Source of the DNA: Candidatus Onthomonas avicola
Lineage (GTDB): Bacteria; Bacillota; Clostridia; Oscillospirales; Oscillospiraceae
Assembly: GCA_018710845.1 (NCBI GenBank)
Contig: DVJB01000041.1
Span: 34,194-98,193 of the forward strand
DNA: 64,000 nt
Direction of reading: 5' to 3'
Shown: positions 8,259 through 17,582 of the stretch, piece after piece
How positions within the stretch are numbered: position 1 is the first letter of the stretch
Layout of the letters: each line of letters begins with the position of its first letter
The notes under the pieces: model-generated
Told to the model about the DNA's origin: nothing
Database searches by the model: none
Seen by the model: only the letters and a program-made list of their open reading frames with translations
Made by a program: the position numbers and the translations under genes

Positions 8259-8441
8259 GGGCTTGGCAGAAAATCTTTTAGCGCCTCCGATAAAAATTTC
8301 TCACGAATAGAAAGGTGTTATGAAAACTAATAGGAGAAAAAAGATTGATACTTCCCTTTTCAATCCTGAAAAGGCAAGAAACAGCGCCGGAAAATGACAC
8401 TGAAAAAATATCAGGCTATCACAAAAAATGTTTGGCCGGCG

Positions 8442-8470
8442 TTGCAATTTGTCAAGGCGGATGCTATAGT
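8442..8470 (+). promoter_or_regulatory. Sigma-A promoter of the PLP enzyme pair
   Basis: TTGCAA (8442-8447), 17 bases, TATAGT (8465-8470), about 63 bases before the ATG at 8533. It is divergent from the ygeY promoter. Confidence 0.65.
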
Positions 8471-8532
8471 ATATTCAGTACACGCCGGGGCCGTACCCTG
8501 CGGAATTTTGACGATGGAGAGAGGTTGCAGTT

Positions 8533-10008
8533 ATGATCGATCTGACCAAAAACGAAGCTGCCTTGGAACGTAATATTCAGAAGGCGAAGGAAAACGGCGT
8601 CATCATCCCCACCATCCGCCAGATGCGCCACCCGGAGACCATCCCGGAGGCCATTCAGGCCAAGCTGAAGCAGGTGGGGCTGTGGGACGTGAACCCCCTC
8701 AATCTTTTCCGCATCACCTGGAAGAACGAGGCCAAGGAGTTCGGCGGCGGCTATCAGGCGGTGCCGAACTATGTGGAGCTGCCCAGCGCGCTCACCGGCG
8801 TACCCTGCCGCATCGTGGCGATGGCGGGCAAGTGGTTCCCCACCGGCTGCCACAAGGTGGGAGCCTCCTTCGGGTGCCTCGCCCCGCGCCTGGTGACCGG
8901 CCAGTTTGACGCCACCTACCACCACGCCGTCTGGCCCTCCACCGGCAACTACTGCCGCGGCGGCGCGTTCAACTCCAAGCTGCTTGCCTGCGACTCGGTG
9001 GCCATCCTCCCGGCGGAGATGAGTAAGGAGCGCTTTGAGTGGCTCAGCCAGATCGCCGGACAGGTGATCGCCACGCCGGGCTGCGAGTCCAACGTGAAGG
9101 AGATCTTCGATAAGACCTGGGAGCTGCGCCAGGACCCGTCCATGATGATCTTCAACCAGTTTGAGGAGATGGGCAACCCCCTCTGGCACTACAATGTGAC
9201 CGGCAACGCCCTGGTGGACCTCTATGAGGCGATCCGCCGCCCGGACGACGAGATCTTCGGCTGCTGCTTCACCTCCGGCTCGGCGGGCACCCTCTCGGCC
9301 GGCGACCGCATCAAGGACGTCTATCCGCGCGCCAAGCTCGCCGTGGGCGAGGCGCTGCAGTGCCCCACCATTCTGGAAAACGGATTCGGCGGCCACCGGA
9401 TCGAGGGCATCGGCGACAAGCACATCCCCTGGATTCACAACGTCAAGAACACCGACATGGTCATCGACATCGACGACGAGGACTCCCAGCGCCTGCTGCG
9501 CCTGTTCAACACCCCGGAGGGCCAGCAGTACCTGCGTGGCACCCTCGGTCTGTCCGACGAGCTGATCGAGCAGCTCACCTGGCTTGGCATCTCCGGCATC
9601 GCCAACGTCCTGTGCTGCATCAAGATGGCCAAGTACTACGAGCTGACCGAGCACGACATGGTCTTCACCGTCCTCACTGACTCCGCCGTCATGTACCGCA
9701 GCCGCATCGAGGAGCTCAACGAGATGTACGGGGCGTATAGCGACCGCGCGGCGGAGCTGGATCACAACCTGCACATCCTGAACCTCAAGACGGACAGCAT
9801 GGCCGAGCTGGGCTACCGCGACCGCAAGCGCATCCACAACCTGAAGTACTACACCTGGGTGGAGCAGCAGGGCCGCACGGTGGAGGACCTCAACGCCCTC
9901 TGGTACGACACCAAGGGCACCTGGGACGCCGTGCATGCGCAGGCGGACGAGCTGGACGCGCTGATTGACGAGTTCAACGAGCGCATCGGCCTGCTCAAGA
10001 CCCTGTAA
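8533..10008 (+). CDS. Fold-type-II PLP-dependent lyase/cysteine synthase-like enzyme
   Basis: 491 residues. The PLP lysine is probably Lys108 in KWFPTGCHKVGASF, equivalent to the PTGSxK motif of the tryptophan synthase beta/cysteine synthase fold. A phosphate-loop-like GSAGTLSAGDR lies near residue 254. Another conserved-looking block is WPSTGNYCRGGAFNSKLL. It is about 100-150 residues longer than cysteine synthase or diaminopropionate ammonia-lyase. It stands divergent to ygeY-ygeW-arcC and upstream of a second fold-II PLP enzyme, the place where E. coli has ygeX (2,3-diaminopropionate ammonia-lyase). It does not look like YgeX in sequence. A beta-elimination on a diamino or hydroxyamino acid is inferred; the substrate is unknown. 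Confidence 0.75.
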   Translation: MIDLTKNEAALERNIQKAKENGVIIPTIRQMRHPETIPEAIQAKLKQVGLWDVNPLNLFRITWKNEAKEFGGGYQAVPNYVELPSALTGVPCRIVAMAGKWFPTGCHKVGASFGCLAPRLVTGQFDATYHHAVWPSTGNYCRGGAFNSKLLACDSVAILPAEMSKERFEWLSQIAGQVIATPGCESNVKEIFDKTWELRQDPSMMIFNQFEEMGNPLWHYNVTGNALVDLYEAIRRPDDEIFGCCFTSGSAGTLSAGDRIKDVYPRAKLAVGEALQCPTILENGFGGHRIEGIGDKHIPWIHNVKNTDMVIDIDDEDSQRLLRLFNTPEGQQYLRGTLGLSDELIEQLTWLGISGIANVLCCIKMAKYYELTEHDMVFTVLTDSAVMYRSRIEELNEMYGAYSDRAAELDHNLHILNLKTDSMAELGYRDRKRIHNLKYYTWVEQQGRTVEDLNALWYDTKGTWDAVHAQADELDALIDEFNERIGLLKTL

Positions 10009-10021
10009 GGAGTTTGCCGCC

Positions 10022-11254
10022 ATGATGGAACATGTGCGCTGCGCCAAGTGCATCTCCTGCGGCCGCGAGTGGGAGGCAAAGCCGGACATCACCACCTGCC
10101 CAGACTGCGGCGGCCTGCTGGACATTCAGTATGACTATGACACCATCGCCCGCGCGGTGAACCGTGAGACAATGGCCCGCCGCCCGGAGCGGTCAATGTG
10201 GCGCTATCTGGAGTATCTGCCGGTGCGCGGCATGGGTAGCCGGCCCCGCCTGCGGGTGGGCTGGTCCCCCTTCTATGAGGCAGAGCGCCTGGCAAAGGTC
10301 CTGGGCCTGCGCAAGCTCTACATCAAGGACGACGGCATCAACCCCACCGCCAGCCTGAAGGATCGCGCCTCCGCCATGGCGGTGGTCAAGGCGGAGGAGG
10401 CGGGGGCGGAGATCATCGCCTGCTCCTCCACCGGCAACGCGGCCTCCTCCCTGGCGGGCAACGCGGCGGCGGCGGGCTTTCCGACCTATATCTTCGTCCC
10501 CTCCCGCGCGCCGAAGGGGAAGGTATCCCAGTTGATGATCTTCGGCGCACACGTCATCAGCGTCCAGGGCAGCTATGAGGAGACCTTCCGCCTCTCCCAG
10601 GAGGCGATCGAGCGCTACGGCTGGTATAACCGCAACGCGGCGATCAACCCCTACCTGATGGAGGGCAAGAAGACGGTCGCCCTGGAGATCGCCGAGCAGC
10701 TCGACTGGCAGATGACGGACTACGTCGCCCTCTCCGTCGGGGACGGCTGCACCATTGCCGGGGTGTGGAAGGGGTTCTGCGATCTCTATGCCACCGGGAT
10801 GATCGACCGCCTGCCCCGCCTGATCAGCGTGCAGGCGGAGGGCTGCTGCCCGCTCAACCGCGCGATCGCCACCGGCGAGCCGTGGCAGCCGATGGAGGAG
10901 AACACCCTCGCCGACTCCATCGCCGTCGGCGTCCCGCGCAACGCGGACAAGGCCCTGCGCGCCATCCGCGATTCCCATGGCGTGGTGGTCAACGTCTCAG
11001 ACGAGGAGATTCTGGCCGCCGCGCGTCTGCTCGGCCGCACCGCCGGCGTGTTCGGCGAGCCGGCCGGCGTGGCGGGGACGGCGGGCGTGAAAAAGGCCCT
11101 GGAGCTCGGCCTCATTCCGCCGGATGCCTCGGTGGTGAGCATCGTCACCGGCAACGGCCTGAAGGACACGCCCAACGCCATCCGCGCCGCCGGCGAGCCG
11201 GTGACCATTCGTCCCGACCTCGACGAGCTGCTCGCCGTGATGGAGCGGCTGTGA
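10022..11254 (+). CDS. Threonine synthase-like PLP enzyme with N-terminal zinc ribbon
   Basis: 410 residues. A Cys-rich zinc-ribbon start (CAKCISCG..TTCPDCGG, Cys 7/10/13 and 26/29) is followed by a fold-II PLP domain with the lysine in GINPTASLKDRASAM (Lys113), a CSSTGNAASSLAG block and SVGDGCTIAGVWKG. These are threonine-synthase family motifs. ATG 10022 is preceded by TAAGGAG, which overlaps the previous stop codon; the track start at 9965 lies inside the upstream gene. It is co-transcribed with the preceding PLP enzyme and ends at a clear terminator. No homoserine kinase or dehydrogenase gene lies nearby, and the partner genes are catabolic, so it may be a lyase working in sequence with its neighbour instead of a biosynthetic threonine synthase. 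Confidence 0.8.
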   Translation: MMEHVRCAKCISCGREWEAKPDITTCPDCGGLLDIQYDYDTIARAVNRETMARRPERSMWRYLEYLPVRGMGSRPRLRVGWSPFYEAERLAKVLGLRKLYIKDDGINPTASLKDRASAMAVVKAEEAGAEIIACSSTGNAASSLAGNAAAAGFPTYIFVPSRAPKGKVSQLMIFGAHVISVQGSYEETFRLSQEAIERYGWYNRNAAINPYLMEGKKTVALEIAEQLDWQMTDYVALSVGDGCTIAGVWKGFCDLYATGMIDRLPRLISVQAEGCCPLNRAIATGEPWQPMEENTLADSIAVGVPRNADKALRAIRDSHGVVVNVSDEEILAAARLLGRTAGVFGEPAGVAGTAGVKKALELGLIPPDASVVSIVTGNGLKDTPNAIRAAGEPVTIRPDLDELLAVMERL

Positions 11255-11279
11255 CAGTACCCGATTCATACCAACAATC

Positions 11280-11314
11280 AGCCCGGAGCGCTGCGATAGC
11301 GCTCCGGGCTTTTG
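11280..11314 (+). terminator. Rho-independent terminator after the PLP pair
   Basis: Perfect 13-bp stem AGCCCGGAGCGCT / AGCGCTCCGGGCT with a 5-base loop, ending in TTTTG. It lies between convergent genes. Confidence 0.85.
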
Positions 11315-11360
11315 TATCTCCGACAGATATGGCGGATGGGGCACGTCCGTCCGGTCCCCG

Positions 11361-12605
11361 TCAGGGCAGACGCCTGCTTCGGGAGTCTTGCCGTTGTTCC
11401 GGCGCGCAGGGCAGGCGAAGCTCACAGAGGAAACACCCCTCTCCGCCGGAGAAACGGGCCGTGCCGCCGTGGGAACGGGCAATCTGGGCTACCAGCTTCA
11501 GGCCGGTACCGTGCGGCGGGCCGCCGTCCGCCGGCGGGCGCTCGGGAGACGGGATGCGCGCCGGCGCTCCCGTCCCGCGGCTCTCCACCCAGAGCGTACA
11601 CCAGCTGCCACGCCAGCGCGCGCCCAGCGTGATGGCGCAGCCGTCTGGGTTGTGCCGTACGCAGTTGTTGAGCAGATTGTCCAGCGCGCGGCTGAGCAGG
11701 GACACGTCCCCCTTCAGCGGCGGGCCAGGCGGGTCGGGCAGGTCGATGTCCAGACGATAGCGCTCCTCCAGCCCGCGGTTATAGAGGTCCGCCGCCGCCT
11801 GGCGCAGCAGCGCGCCGGGCATCACCTCCGTCCGGCGCAGCGGCTGCATCTCATAGTCCAAGCGCATGGTCAGATTCAGATCGTTGACCAGCGTGCGGAT
11901 GGCCTCGCTCTGGCTGCGGATGATGCCCGCCTGCCGCCGCCGGGCGAGCGGGAGAGCGTCATCCTCTTCCAACTGCACGGCATAGCCCATGACGATGCTC
12001 AGCGGCGTCCGGATATCGTGGGAGATGCCGTTGATCCAGTCCGAGCGGGCCGCGTCCCGCTGGCGCTGCTCGGCGCGGAACCAGCGGCGCAGCAGCAGGG
12101 CGGAGAAGGCGAGCACACAGCCCAAAATCAGCAGCAGGCTGCCGCCGATCCACAGCGGCAGCTGGCGCACGATGCGCAGCGGCAGATAGAAATTCAGCCG
12201 CCAGAGGCTCTCCTTTGCGCTGCCCACCACCAACAGCCCGTCCTCCCGGATACGGGTAAAGACGGGGTAATCCGCCAGATACCAGCGGCTGAAGGCGGCC
12301 ACATCGCTCAGGCCGTACTGCTCCGGTACGTCCAGCGGCTTTTCAAATTGCCAGAGCACCTGGCCGTCCTCTCCGATCAGGATGGTCCAGAGGTCATGTG
12401 CCGAGAGATACGCGCCCTCCGTAAAGGTATAGCCTCCCTCTGTGGCGGTCAGGCCCCGGGAGAGCTGGTCGAGCGGCACGCCCCAGGCGTCCACTTGCCT
12501 GCCCGTGGCAAAGACGATGCCCAGCAGCGCCCCCAGGCTCAGCACGAGCACCAGCCCCACCGCCCCGGTCAGCACGGCGGCGGCGCGCAGGACGGAGCGC
12601 CTCAC
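11361..12605 (-). CDS. Sensor histidine kinase
   Basis: 414 residues. Two membrane segments (about 8-33 and 152-172) flank an extracellular sensor of about 115 residues. A short linker leads to the kinase core: H-box WINGISHDIRTPLSIVMGYAVQL (His about 198), N-box LDNLLNNCVRHNPDG and G-box HGTGLKLVAQIARSHGG. It starts with GTG 12605, which overlaps the response-regulator stop by four bases (GTGA), so the two are coupled. It faces the MarR/ABC exporter operon, which makes envelope-active compounds a plausible signal; that is inference. Confidence 0.9.
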   Translation of the reverse strand: MRRSVLRAAAVLTGAVGLVLVLSLGALLGIVFATGRQVDAWGVPLDQLSRGLTATEGGYTFTEGAYLSAHDLWTILIGEDGQVLWQFEKPLDVPEQYGLSDVAAFSRWYLADYPVFTRIREDGLLVVGSAKESLWRLNFYLPLRIVRQLPLWIGGSLLLILGCVLAFSALLLRRWFRAEQRQRDAARSDWINGISHDIRTPLSIVMGYAVQLEEDDALPLARRRQAGIIRSQSEAIRTLVNDLNLTMRLDYEMQPLRRTEVMPGALLRQAAADLYNRGLEERYRLDIDLPDPPGPPLKGDVSLLSRALDNLLNNCVRHNPDGCAITLGARWRGSWCTLWVESRGTGAPARIPSPERPPADGGPPHGTGLKLVAQIARSHGGTARFSGGEGCFLCELRLPCAPEQRQDSRSRRLP

Positions 12606-13297
12606 CGCCGCTCCTCCCGCACCAGCCGGTAGCCGAGGCCGCGCACGGTGAGCAGCCAGCGCGGATGAGAGGGGTCCTCCTCAATCTTCTCGCGCAGGCG
12701 GCGGACATGGACCATCAGGGTGTTCTCATAGCCCACCAGCACCCCGTCCCAGAGCGCGGCGCAGAGGGCGTCCACCGTGACGATGTTGCCCCGGTTGGCC
12801 CAGAGCTTTTTGAGCAGGGCATACTCCTTTGCCGTGAGGGTGACCTCCCCGTCCGGGCGGACCACGGTGCCGCTGCCCCAGTGGATCTCGACCGGGCCGA
12901 GGCGGGCCACCTCGCCCGACCGATCCGCGCCGTACACCCGGCGAAGCACCGCCGCCAGGCGCAGCAGCAGCTCCTGGGGGAGAAAGGGCTTGGTGATATA
13001 GTCATCCGCCCCCAGGCCCAGGCCGCGCAGCCGCGCCTCGTCCTCGTCGCGGGCGGAGAGGAAGAGGACGGGCACATCCACCTCCCGCCGCAGCTCCCGC
13101 AGCAGGGCAAAGCCGTCCCCATCCGGGAGCATCACGTCGAGCAGAATCCCGTCCGGCGGGGTGAGCGCGCAGCGCTGCAGCGCCTCGGAACAGCTGTGCG
13201 CCGTCTGGACCTGATATCCCTCCCGTTCCAGGATGCCGCGCACCATGTCGCACAGCGTCGGCTCATCGTCCACTACCAGTATGGTATAGGGTCTCAT
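12602..13297 (-). CDS. OmpR/PhoB-family response regulator
   Basis: 231 residues from ATG 13297, which has an AGAGGTGG ribosome site. The track start at 13543 adds an unrelated N-terminal extension. The receiver domain has ILVVDDEPTLCD, phosphorylated Asp in GILLDVMLPDGDG, LFLSARDEDEAR and DDYITKPFLPQEL. The winged-helix DNA-binding domain has LTAKEYALLKKLWANRGNIV, LMVHVRRLREKIEEDP and LLTVRGLGYRL. It is paired with the overlapping kinase gene. Its promoter region, with an ATTATA (minus-strand TATAAT) at 13329-13334, is shared with the divergent MarR gene. Confidence 0.92.
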   Translation of the reverse strand: MRPYTILVVDDEPTLCDMVRGILEREGYQVQTAHSCSEALQRCALTPPDGILLDVMLPDGDGFALLRELRREVDVPVLFLSARDEDEARLRGLGLGADDYITKPFLPQELLLRLAAVLRRVYGADRSGEVARLGPVEIHWGSGTVVRPDGEVTLTAKEYALLKKLWANRGNIVTVDALCAALWDGVLVGYENTLMVHVRRLREKIEEDPSHPRWLLTVRGLGYRLVREERR

Positions 13298-13457
13298 ACG
13301 TCCACCTCTCTTTGCTTTCAGCCTCTCTATTATAGCATCCACCGCGGATGTTTGCAGCAGCAGGCGCCGAGACGTAAGGTAATCTTCAGGCGCTCCCCGT
13401 GCGCGGGCCCGCTGCCTTGACCGGAAAGGCGTGAGGCTCCCTTGGACAGTTTGTCTC

Positions 13458-13514
13458 TTGACGGCGTGCGGGCGGCTGGCTATAATGAGAGCCGTCGATT
13501 GTTGACATATCAAC
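13458..13514 (+). promoter_or_regulatory. marR-ABC operon promoter with MarR-type operator
   Basis: TTGACG (13458-13463), 17 bases, TATAAT (13481-13486). Just after the predicted start point lies GTTGA-CATA-TCAAC (13501-13514), a short palindrome of the kind MarR repressors bind. Self-repression of the MarR-exporter operon is inferred. Confidence 0.7.
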
Positions 13515-13541
13515 TTTTTGCGTTGAGAGGAGGCGCTGGGC

Positions 13542-13994
13542 ATGAGCTATCCCCTGCACACCCTGCTGCACCGCACGGCCCACAGCCAGCAGAATTATCT
13601 CCGGCCCTATCTGCGCCGGCTGGGGCTCTCCCCCGGGCAGCCGAAGGTGCTGCGCAGCCTGGAGCTGTTGGGCGTGTGCTCCCAGCGGGAGCTGGCCGAG
13701 CTGTGCGGGGTGGACCCCGCCGCCATCAGCCGGACGCTGGAGCGCATGGAGCGCGCGGGACTGCTCACGCGCGAGGCCTCCGCGTCCGACCGGCGCACCG
13801 GCCAGGTCCGCCTGACGGAGCAGGGGCACCGGGCCTTCCGGGCCTGGGAGGCGGAGTGCGCGGCGCTGGAGGAGCGGATGTTTTCCGGCTTCTCCCCGGC
13901 CGAGCGCGCGCAGCTGGCCGGATATCTCACCCGGGCCTGGCACAACATGGGGGGCCGGCTGCCGGAGGACCTTGCGGGGAGGGAAAAACGATGA
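13542..13994 (+). CDS. MarR family transcriptional regulator
   Basis: 150 residues, winged helix-turn-helix. The recognition region CSQRELAELCGVDPAAISRTLERMERAGLL is followed by the beta-wing SDRRTGQVRLTEQG. ATG 13542 has an AGGAGG ribosome site. The stop overlaps the ABC gene start by four bases (ATGA). MarR proteins of this arrangement usually repress the downstream exporter until a ligand binds; the palindrome just downstream of the -10 fits this. Confidence 0.92.
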   Translation: MSYPLHTLLHRTAHSQQNYLRPYLRRLGLSPGQPKVLRSLELLGVCSQRELAELCGVDPAAISRTLERMERAGLLTREASASDRRTGQVRLTEQGHRAFRAWEAECAALEERMFSGFSPAERAQLAGYLTRAWHNMGGRLPEDLAGREKR

Positions 13995-15727
13995 GCGATT
14001 TGGCCTATCTCTGGCCCTATCTGAGGCGGCACCGGAGAGATCTGGCGCTGGCGGTCGGCCTGATTTTGGTGGAGACCGTCTTTGAGATGGTGATTCCGCT
14101 GCTGATGACCGGCATTGTGGACTACGGCGTGCCCAACCGGGACCTGGGCTATCTGCTGCGCCAGGGCGGGTGGATGGTCCTGTGCGCGCTGCTCGCGCTG
14201 GTCACCGGCCTGCTCTACGCCCGTTACGCCGCGCGCACGGCCTATGGCTTTGGCGCGGACCTGCGCCGGGCACAGTTTGAGCAGATGCAGTCGTACGACT
14301 TCGCCAACCTCGACCGCTTCTCCTCTGCGTCCCTGGTCACGCGGATGACGACGGATGTGACCGTGATGCAGAACGCCATCAGCGGAGGGTTGCGCCCTCT
14401 CGTGCGCAGCCCGGTCATGCTCGGCCTGGGCATCGCCCTCTCCTTTTTCCTCAACCCACGTCTGGCGGTGGTCTTTCTCGTCAGCGCGCCCGTGCTCGGC
14501 GTGATCCTCGCGCTCATCGTCCGCAAGGTCGGGCCGCTCTACGGCCGGCAGCAGCGGGCGGTGGACGCGCTCAACAGCCGGGTGCGCGAGTGCCTGACGG
14601 CGATCCGGGCGGTCAAGGCCTTTGTGCGCGGAGAATATGAGCAGGAGCAGTTCGACGCGGTGAACCGCGAGCTCACCGATGTGAGTCGGGAGACCTTCCG
14701 CCACGCGGTGCTCAACCTGCCGGCCTTTCAGCTGGTGATGTACGCCGTCGTGGTGGCCATCCTCTGGCAGGGCGGACGGATGATTCTGATCGGCGGTATG
14801 ACAGTGGGCGACCTGACCGCCTTTCTCAGCTATGTCTTGCAAGTGATGAACTCCCTCATGCTGATCTCCAACGTCTTTCTAATGCTCACCCGGTCGCTGG
14901 CCAGTGCCCGGCGCATCCGCGAGGTCCTGGAGGAGCGGCCGGAGCTGGCCGACCCGGCCGAGCCGGTGGAGGAGGTCCCGGACGGGCGAGTGGAGCTGCG
15001 CGACGTCTCTTTCCGCTACCATCAGGACGCGGAGCACGACGCGCTCTCCCACGTGACCCTCACCATCCCGGCCGGGCAGACGGTGGGCATCATCGGCGGC
15101 ACCGGCTCGGCCAAGACGACGCTGGTCCAGCTCATCCCGCGCCTGTACGAGGCGACGGAGGGCACCGTGCTCGTCGGGGGACATCCCGTCCAGGACTACC
15201 CGCTCTCCGTCCTGCGCGACGCAGTGGGGATTGTGCTGCAAAAAAACGTCCTCTTTGCCGGCACGGTGCGGGAAAACCTCCGCTGGGGCGACCCGGAGGC
15301 GGACGACGCGGCGCTCTGGGCGGCCTGCCGCCAGGCGGGGGCGGAGGAGTTTCTGCGCCGGATGCCGGACGGGCTGGACACCCGCCTGGAGCAGGGCGGC
15401 GTGAACCTCTCCGGAGGGCAGCGGCAGCGGCTGTGTATCGCGCGCACCCTGCTCAAGCGGCCGCGCGTGCTCATTTTTGACGACTCCACCAGCGCGGTGG
15501 ACACTGCCACTGCCGCGCGCATCCGCCGTGCCCTCGCCGGGCTGCAGGGCGTGACCAAGATCATCATCGCCCAACGGATCATCTCGGTGATGGAGGCCGA
15601 CCAGATCGTCATTCTGGACGACGGGAAGGTGCACGCGGTGGGGAACCACGCGTCCCTGCTCGCGTCCGACCCGATCTATCAGGAGATCTATCACTCCCAG
15701 CAGAGAGGAGGCATCCAAGATGGCTAA
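13991..15727 (+). CDS. ABC exporter half-transporter, subunit with degenerate ATP site
   Basis: 578 residues from ATG 13991, overlapping the marR stop; the track start at 13442 is artefactual. Six membrane helices lie in residues about 15-300. The nucleotide-binding domain carries Walker A IIGGTGSAKTTL, signature LSGGQRQRLC and Walker B VLIFDDSTSAVD, where the catalytic Glu is replaced by Asp. A non-catalytic site in one subunit is typical of heterodimeric exporters such as BmrC/BmrD. The partner is the next gene, whose start overlaps this stop by 8 bases. Likely substrates are drugs, peptides or lipids; none can be named. Confidence 0.92.
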   Translation: MSDLAYLWPYLRRHRRDLALAVGLILVETVFEMVIPLLMTGIVDYGVPNRDLGYLLRQGGWMVLCALLALVTGLLYARYAARTAYGFGADLRRAQFEQMQSYDFANLDRFSSASLVTRMTTDVTVMQNAISGGLRPLVRSPVMLGLGIALSFFLNPRLAVVFLVSAPVLGVILALIVRKVGPLYGRQQRAVDALNSRVRECLTAIRAVKAFVRGEYEQEQFDAVNRELTDVSRETFRHAVLNLPAFQLVMYAVVVAILWQGGRMILIGGMTVGDLTAFLSYVLQVMNSLMLISNVFLMLTRSLASARRIREVLEERPELADPAEPVEEVPDGRVELRDVSFRYHQDAEHDALSHVTLTIPAGQTVGIIGGTGSAKTTLVQLIPRLYEATEGTVLVGGHPVQDYPLSVLRDAVGIVLQKNVLFAGTVRENLRWGDPEADDAALWAACRQAGAEEFLRRMPDGLDTRLEQGGVNLSGGQRQRLCIARTLLKRPRVLIFDDSTSAVDTATAARIRRALAGLQGVTKIIIAQRIISVMEADQIVILDDGKVHAVGNHASLLASDPIYQEIYHSQQRGGIQDG

Positions 15728-17576
15728 ACCGGTGAACGCCAAACGGCCGGAACACCTCGGCCGGACAGTGCGCAATCTGCTCTCCTACCTCGGACGGCAC
15801 AAATTCCTCCTCGCGCTGGTGGGCGTGCTGGCCGCAGTGAGCGCGCTGGCCAATCTGCTCGGCACCTATATGATCCGCCCCATCGTCAATCAGGTGACGG
15901 AGGGCGGCTCTCTGAGCGCGCTGGCGCGCGGCGTGGCGGTGACCGCCGCGATCTACGCCGCGGGCGCGCTGGCCACACTGGGCTATACCCAGGTGATGGT
16001 CCGCGCGGCGCAGAAGGTGCTCAGCGATATCCGGCGCGACCTCTATGCGCATCTGCAGACCCTGCCGCTCTCCTTCTTTGACGGCGAGCGGCGCGGCGAT
16101 CTGATGAGCCTGTTTACCAACGACGTGGATACCATCTCGGACGCGCTCAACAACAGTTTTTCCGCCCTCATCCAGAACTTTATCCAGCTTGTGGGAACAT
16201 TGATCCTGCTCTTTGTGCTCAACTGGCAGCTCTCACTCGTGGTGACGGCGGGGTATCTGGCCATGTTCCTCTACATCCGCTACAGCGGCAAGCGCAGCAA
16301 GTATTACTTCCAGCGCCAGCAGGAGCATCTGGGGGAGCTGGACGCCTATATCGAGGAGATGGCCGCCGGGCAGAAGGTGGTCAAAGTCTTTAACCATCAG
16401 CAGGCCAGCCTGGAGGGCTTTCTCACGCGCAACGACGCGCTGCGCGAGGCGGGGACGCGGGCGCAGGCCTATGCCTCCACCATGATTCCCGCCGTGGTCA
16501 GCATCTCCTACGTCAATTACGCCGTCATCGCCGTGCTCGGCGCGCTTCTGGTCATCTGGGGGCAGTCGGATGTGGGGAGCCTGGCGAGCTATCTCGTCTT
16601 TGTGCGCCAGTCGGCCATGCCGATCAACCAGTTTACGCAGCAGGGCAACTTCCTGCTCGCGGCGCTGGCGGGCGCGGAGCGCATCTTCGACGTGATGGCC
16701 CGTCCGCCGGAGCAGGACGCCGGCACCGTCACCCTGGTCAACGTCCGTCCGGGGCGGGACGGCGCGCTCGTCCCCTGCCGGGAGAAGACCGGCCAGTGGG
16801 CCTGGCGGGACACCGCCGACCCGTCTGCCCCTCTCGTCCCGCTGCGGGGGGATGTGCGCTTTCACAACGTCACCTTTGGCTACCGTCCGGGGCAGACGGT
16901 GCTCCACGACGTCTCCTTCTACGCAAAGCCCGGGCAGAAGATCGCCTTTGTCGGCTCCACCGGGGCGGGGAAGACCACCATCACCAACCTCATCAACCGC
17001 TTTTACGACATCTCAGGCGGCGAGATCACCTACGACGGGATCGACATCGGCCGCATTCGCAAGGAGGACCTGCGCCGCAGCCTGGGAATGGTGCTCCAAG
17101 ACGCGCACCTGTTCACCGGCACGGTGGCGGAGAATATCCGCTTTGGCAAGTTGGACGCCACACGGGAGGAGATCGAGCGGGCCGCGGAGATCGCCAACGC
17201 AGACTCCTTTATCCGCCGCCTGCCGCAGGGCTATGACACCATGGTGACCGGAGATGGGGCCAACCTCTCCCAGGGGCAGCGGCAGCTGCTCACCATCGCC
17301 CGGGCGGCGGTGGCCGACCCACCGGTGCTTATCCTGGACGAGGCGACCAGCTCGGTGGACACCCGCACCGAGGCGCTGATTGAGAAAGGGATGGACCGGC
17401 TGATGGAGGGGCGGACCGTCTTCGTCATCGCGCACCGGCTCTCCACCGTGCGAAATGCCAACGCGATTCTCGTGCTCGAGCACGGCCGCGTCGTCGAGCG
17501 CGGCGACCACGACGACCTGCTGGCACAGAGGGGTGTGTATTACCAGCTCTATCACGGAATGAGTGAGCTGTCATAA
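15720..17576 (+). CDS. ABC exporter half-transporter, subunit with canonical ATP site
   Basis: 618 residues: six-helix membrane domain, then a nucleotide-binding domain with Walker A FVGSTGAGKTT, signature LSQGQRQLLT, Walker B VLILDEATSSVD with catalytic Glu, and an H-loop in VIAHRLSTV. Between the membrane and ATPase domains is an insertion of about 45 residues (around 335-380). It forms a heterodimer with the preceding gene and is ended by the hairpin at 17583. It overlaps the preceding gene by 8 bases. Confidence 0.93.
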   Translation: MAKPVNAKRPEHLGRTVRNLLSYLGRHKFLLALVGVLAAVSALANLLGTYMIRPIVNQVTEGGSLSALARGVAVTAAIYAAGALATLGYTQVMVRAAQKVLSDIRRDLYAHLQTLPLSFFDGERRGDLMSLFTNDVDTISDALNNSFSALIQNFIQLVGTLILLFVLNWQLSLVVTAGYLAMFLYIRYSGKRSKYYFQRQQEHLGELDAYIEEMAAGQKVVKVFNHQQASLEGFLTRNDALREAGTRAQAYASTMIPAVVSISYVNYAVIAVLGALLVIWGQSDVGSLASYLVFVRQSAMPINQFTQQGNFLLAALAGAERIFDVMARPPEQDAGTVTLVNVRPGRDGALVPCREKTGQWAWRDTADPSAPLVPLRGDVRFHNVTFGYRPGQTVLHDVSFYAKPGQKIAFVGSTGAGKTTITNLINRFYDISGGEITYDGIDIGRIRKEDLRRSLGMVLQDAHLFTGTVAENIRFGKLDATREEIERAAEIANADSFIRRLPQGYDTMVTGDGANLSQGQRQLLTIARAAVADPPVLILDEATSSVDTRTEALIEKGMDRLMEGRTVFVIAHRLSTVRNANAILVLEHGRVVERGDHDDLLAQRGVYYQLYHGMSELS

Positions 17577-17582
17577 TGGATG

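Noticed and set aside
8320-8397. 25-codon ORF (MKTNRRKK..) in the divergent ygeY/PLP intergenic region
   Set aside because: No ribosome site and no context; AT-rich intergenic sequence gives such ORFs by chance.
13442-13990. N-terminal extension of the first ABC gene in the track
   Set aside because: It overlaps the MarR gene in another frame; ATG 13991 gives the normal MSDLAYLWPYL start.
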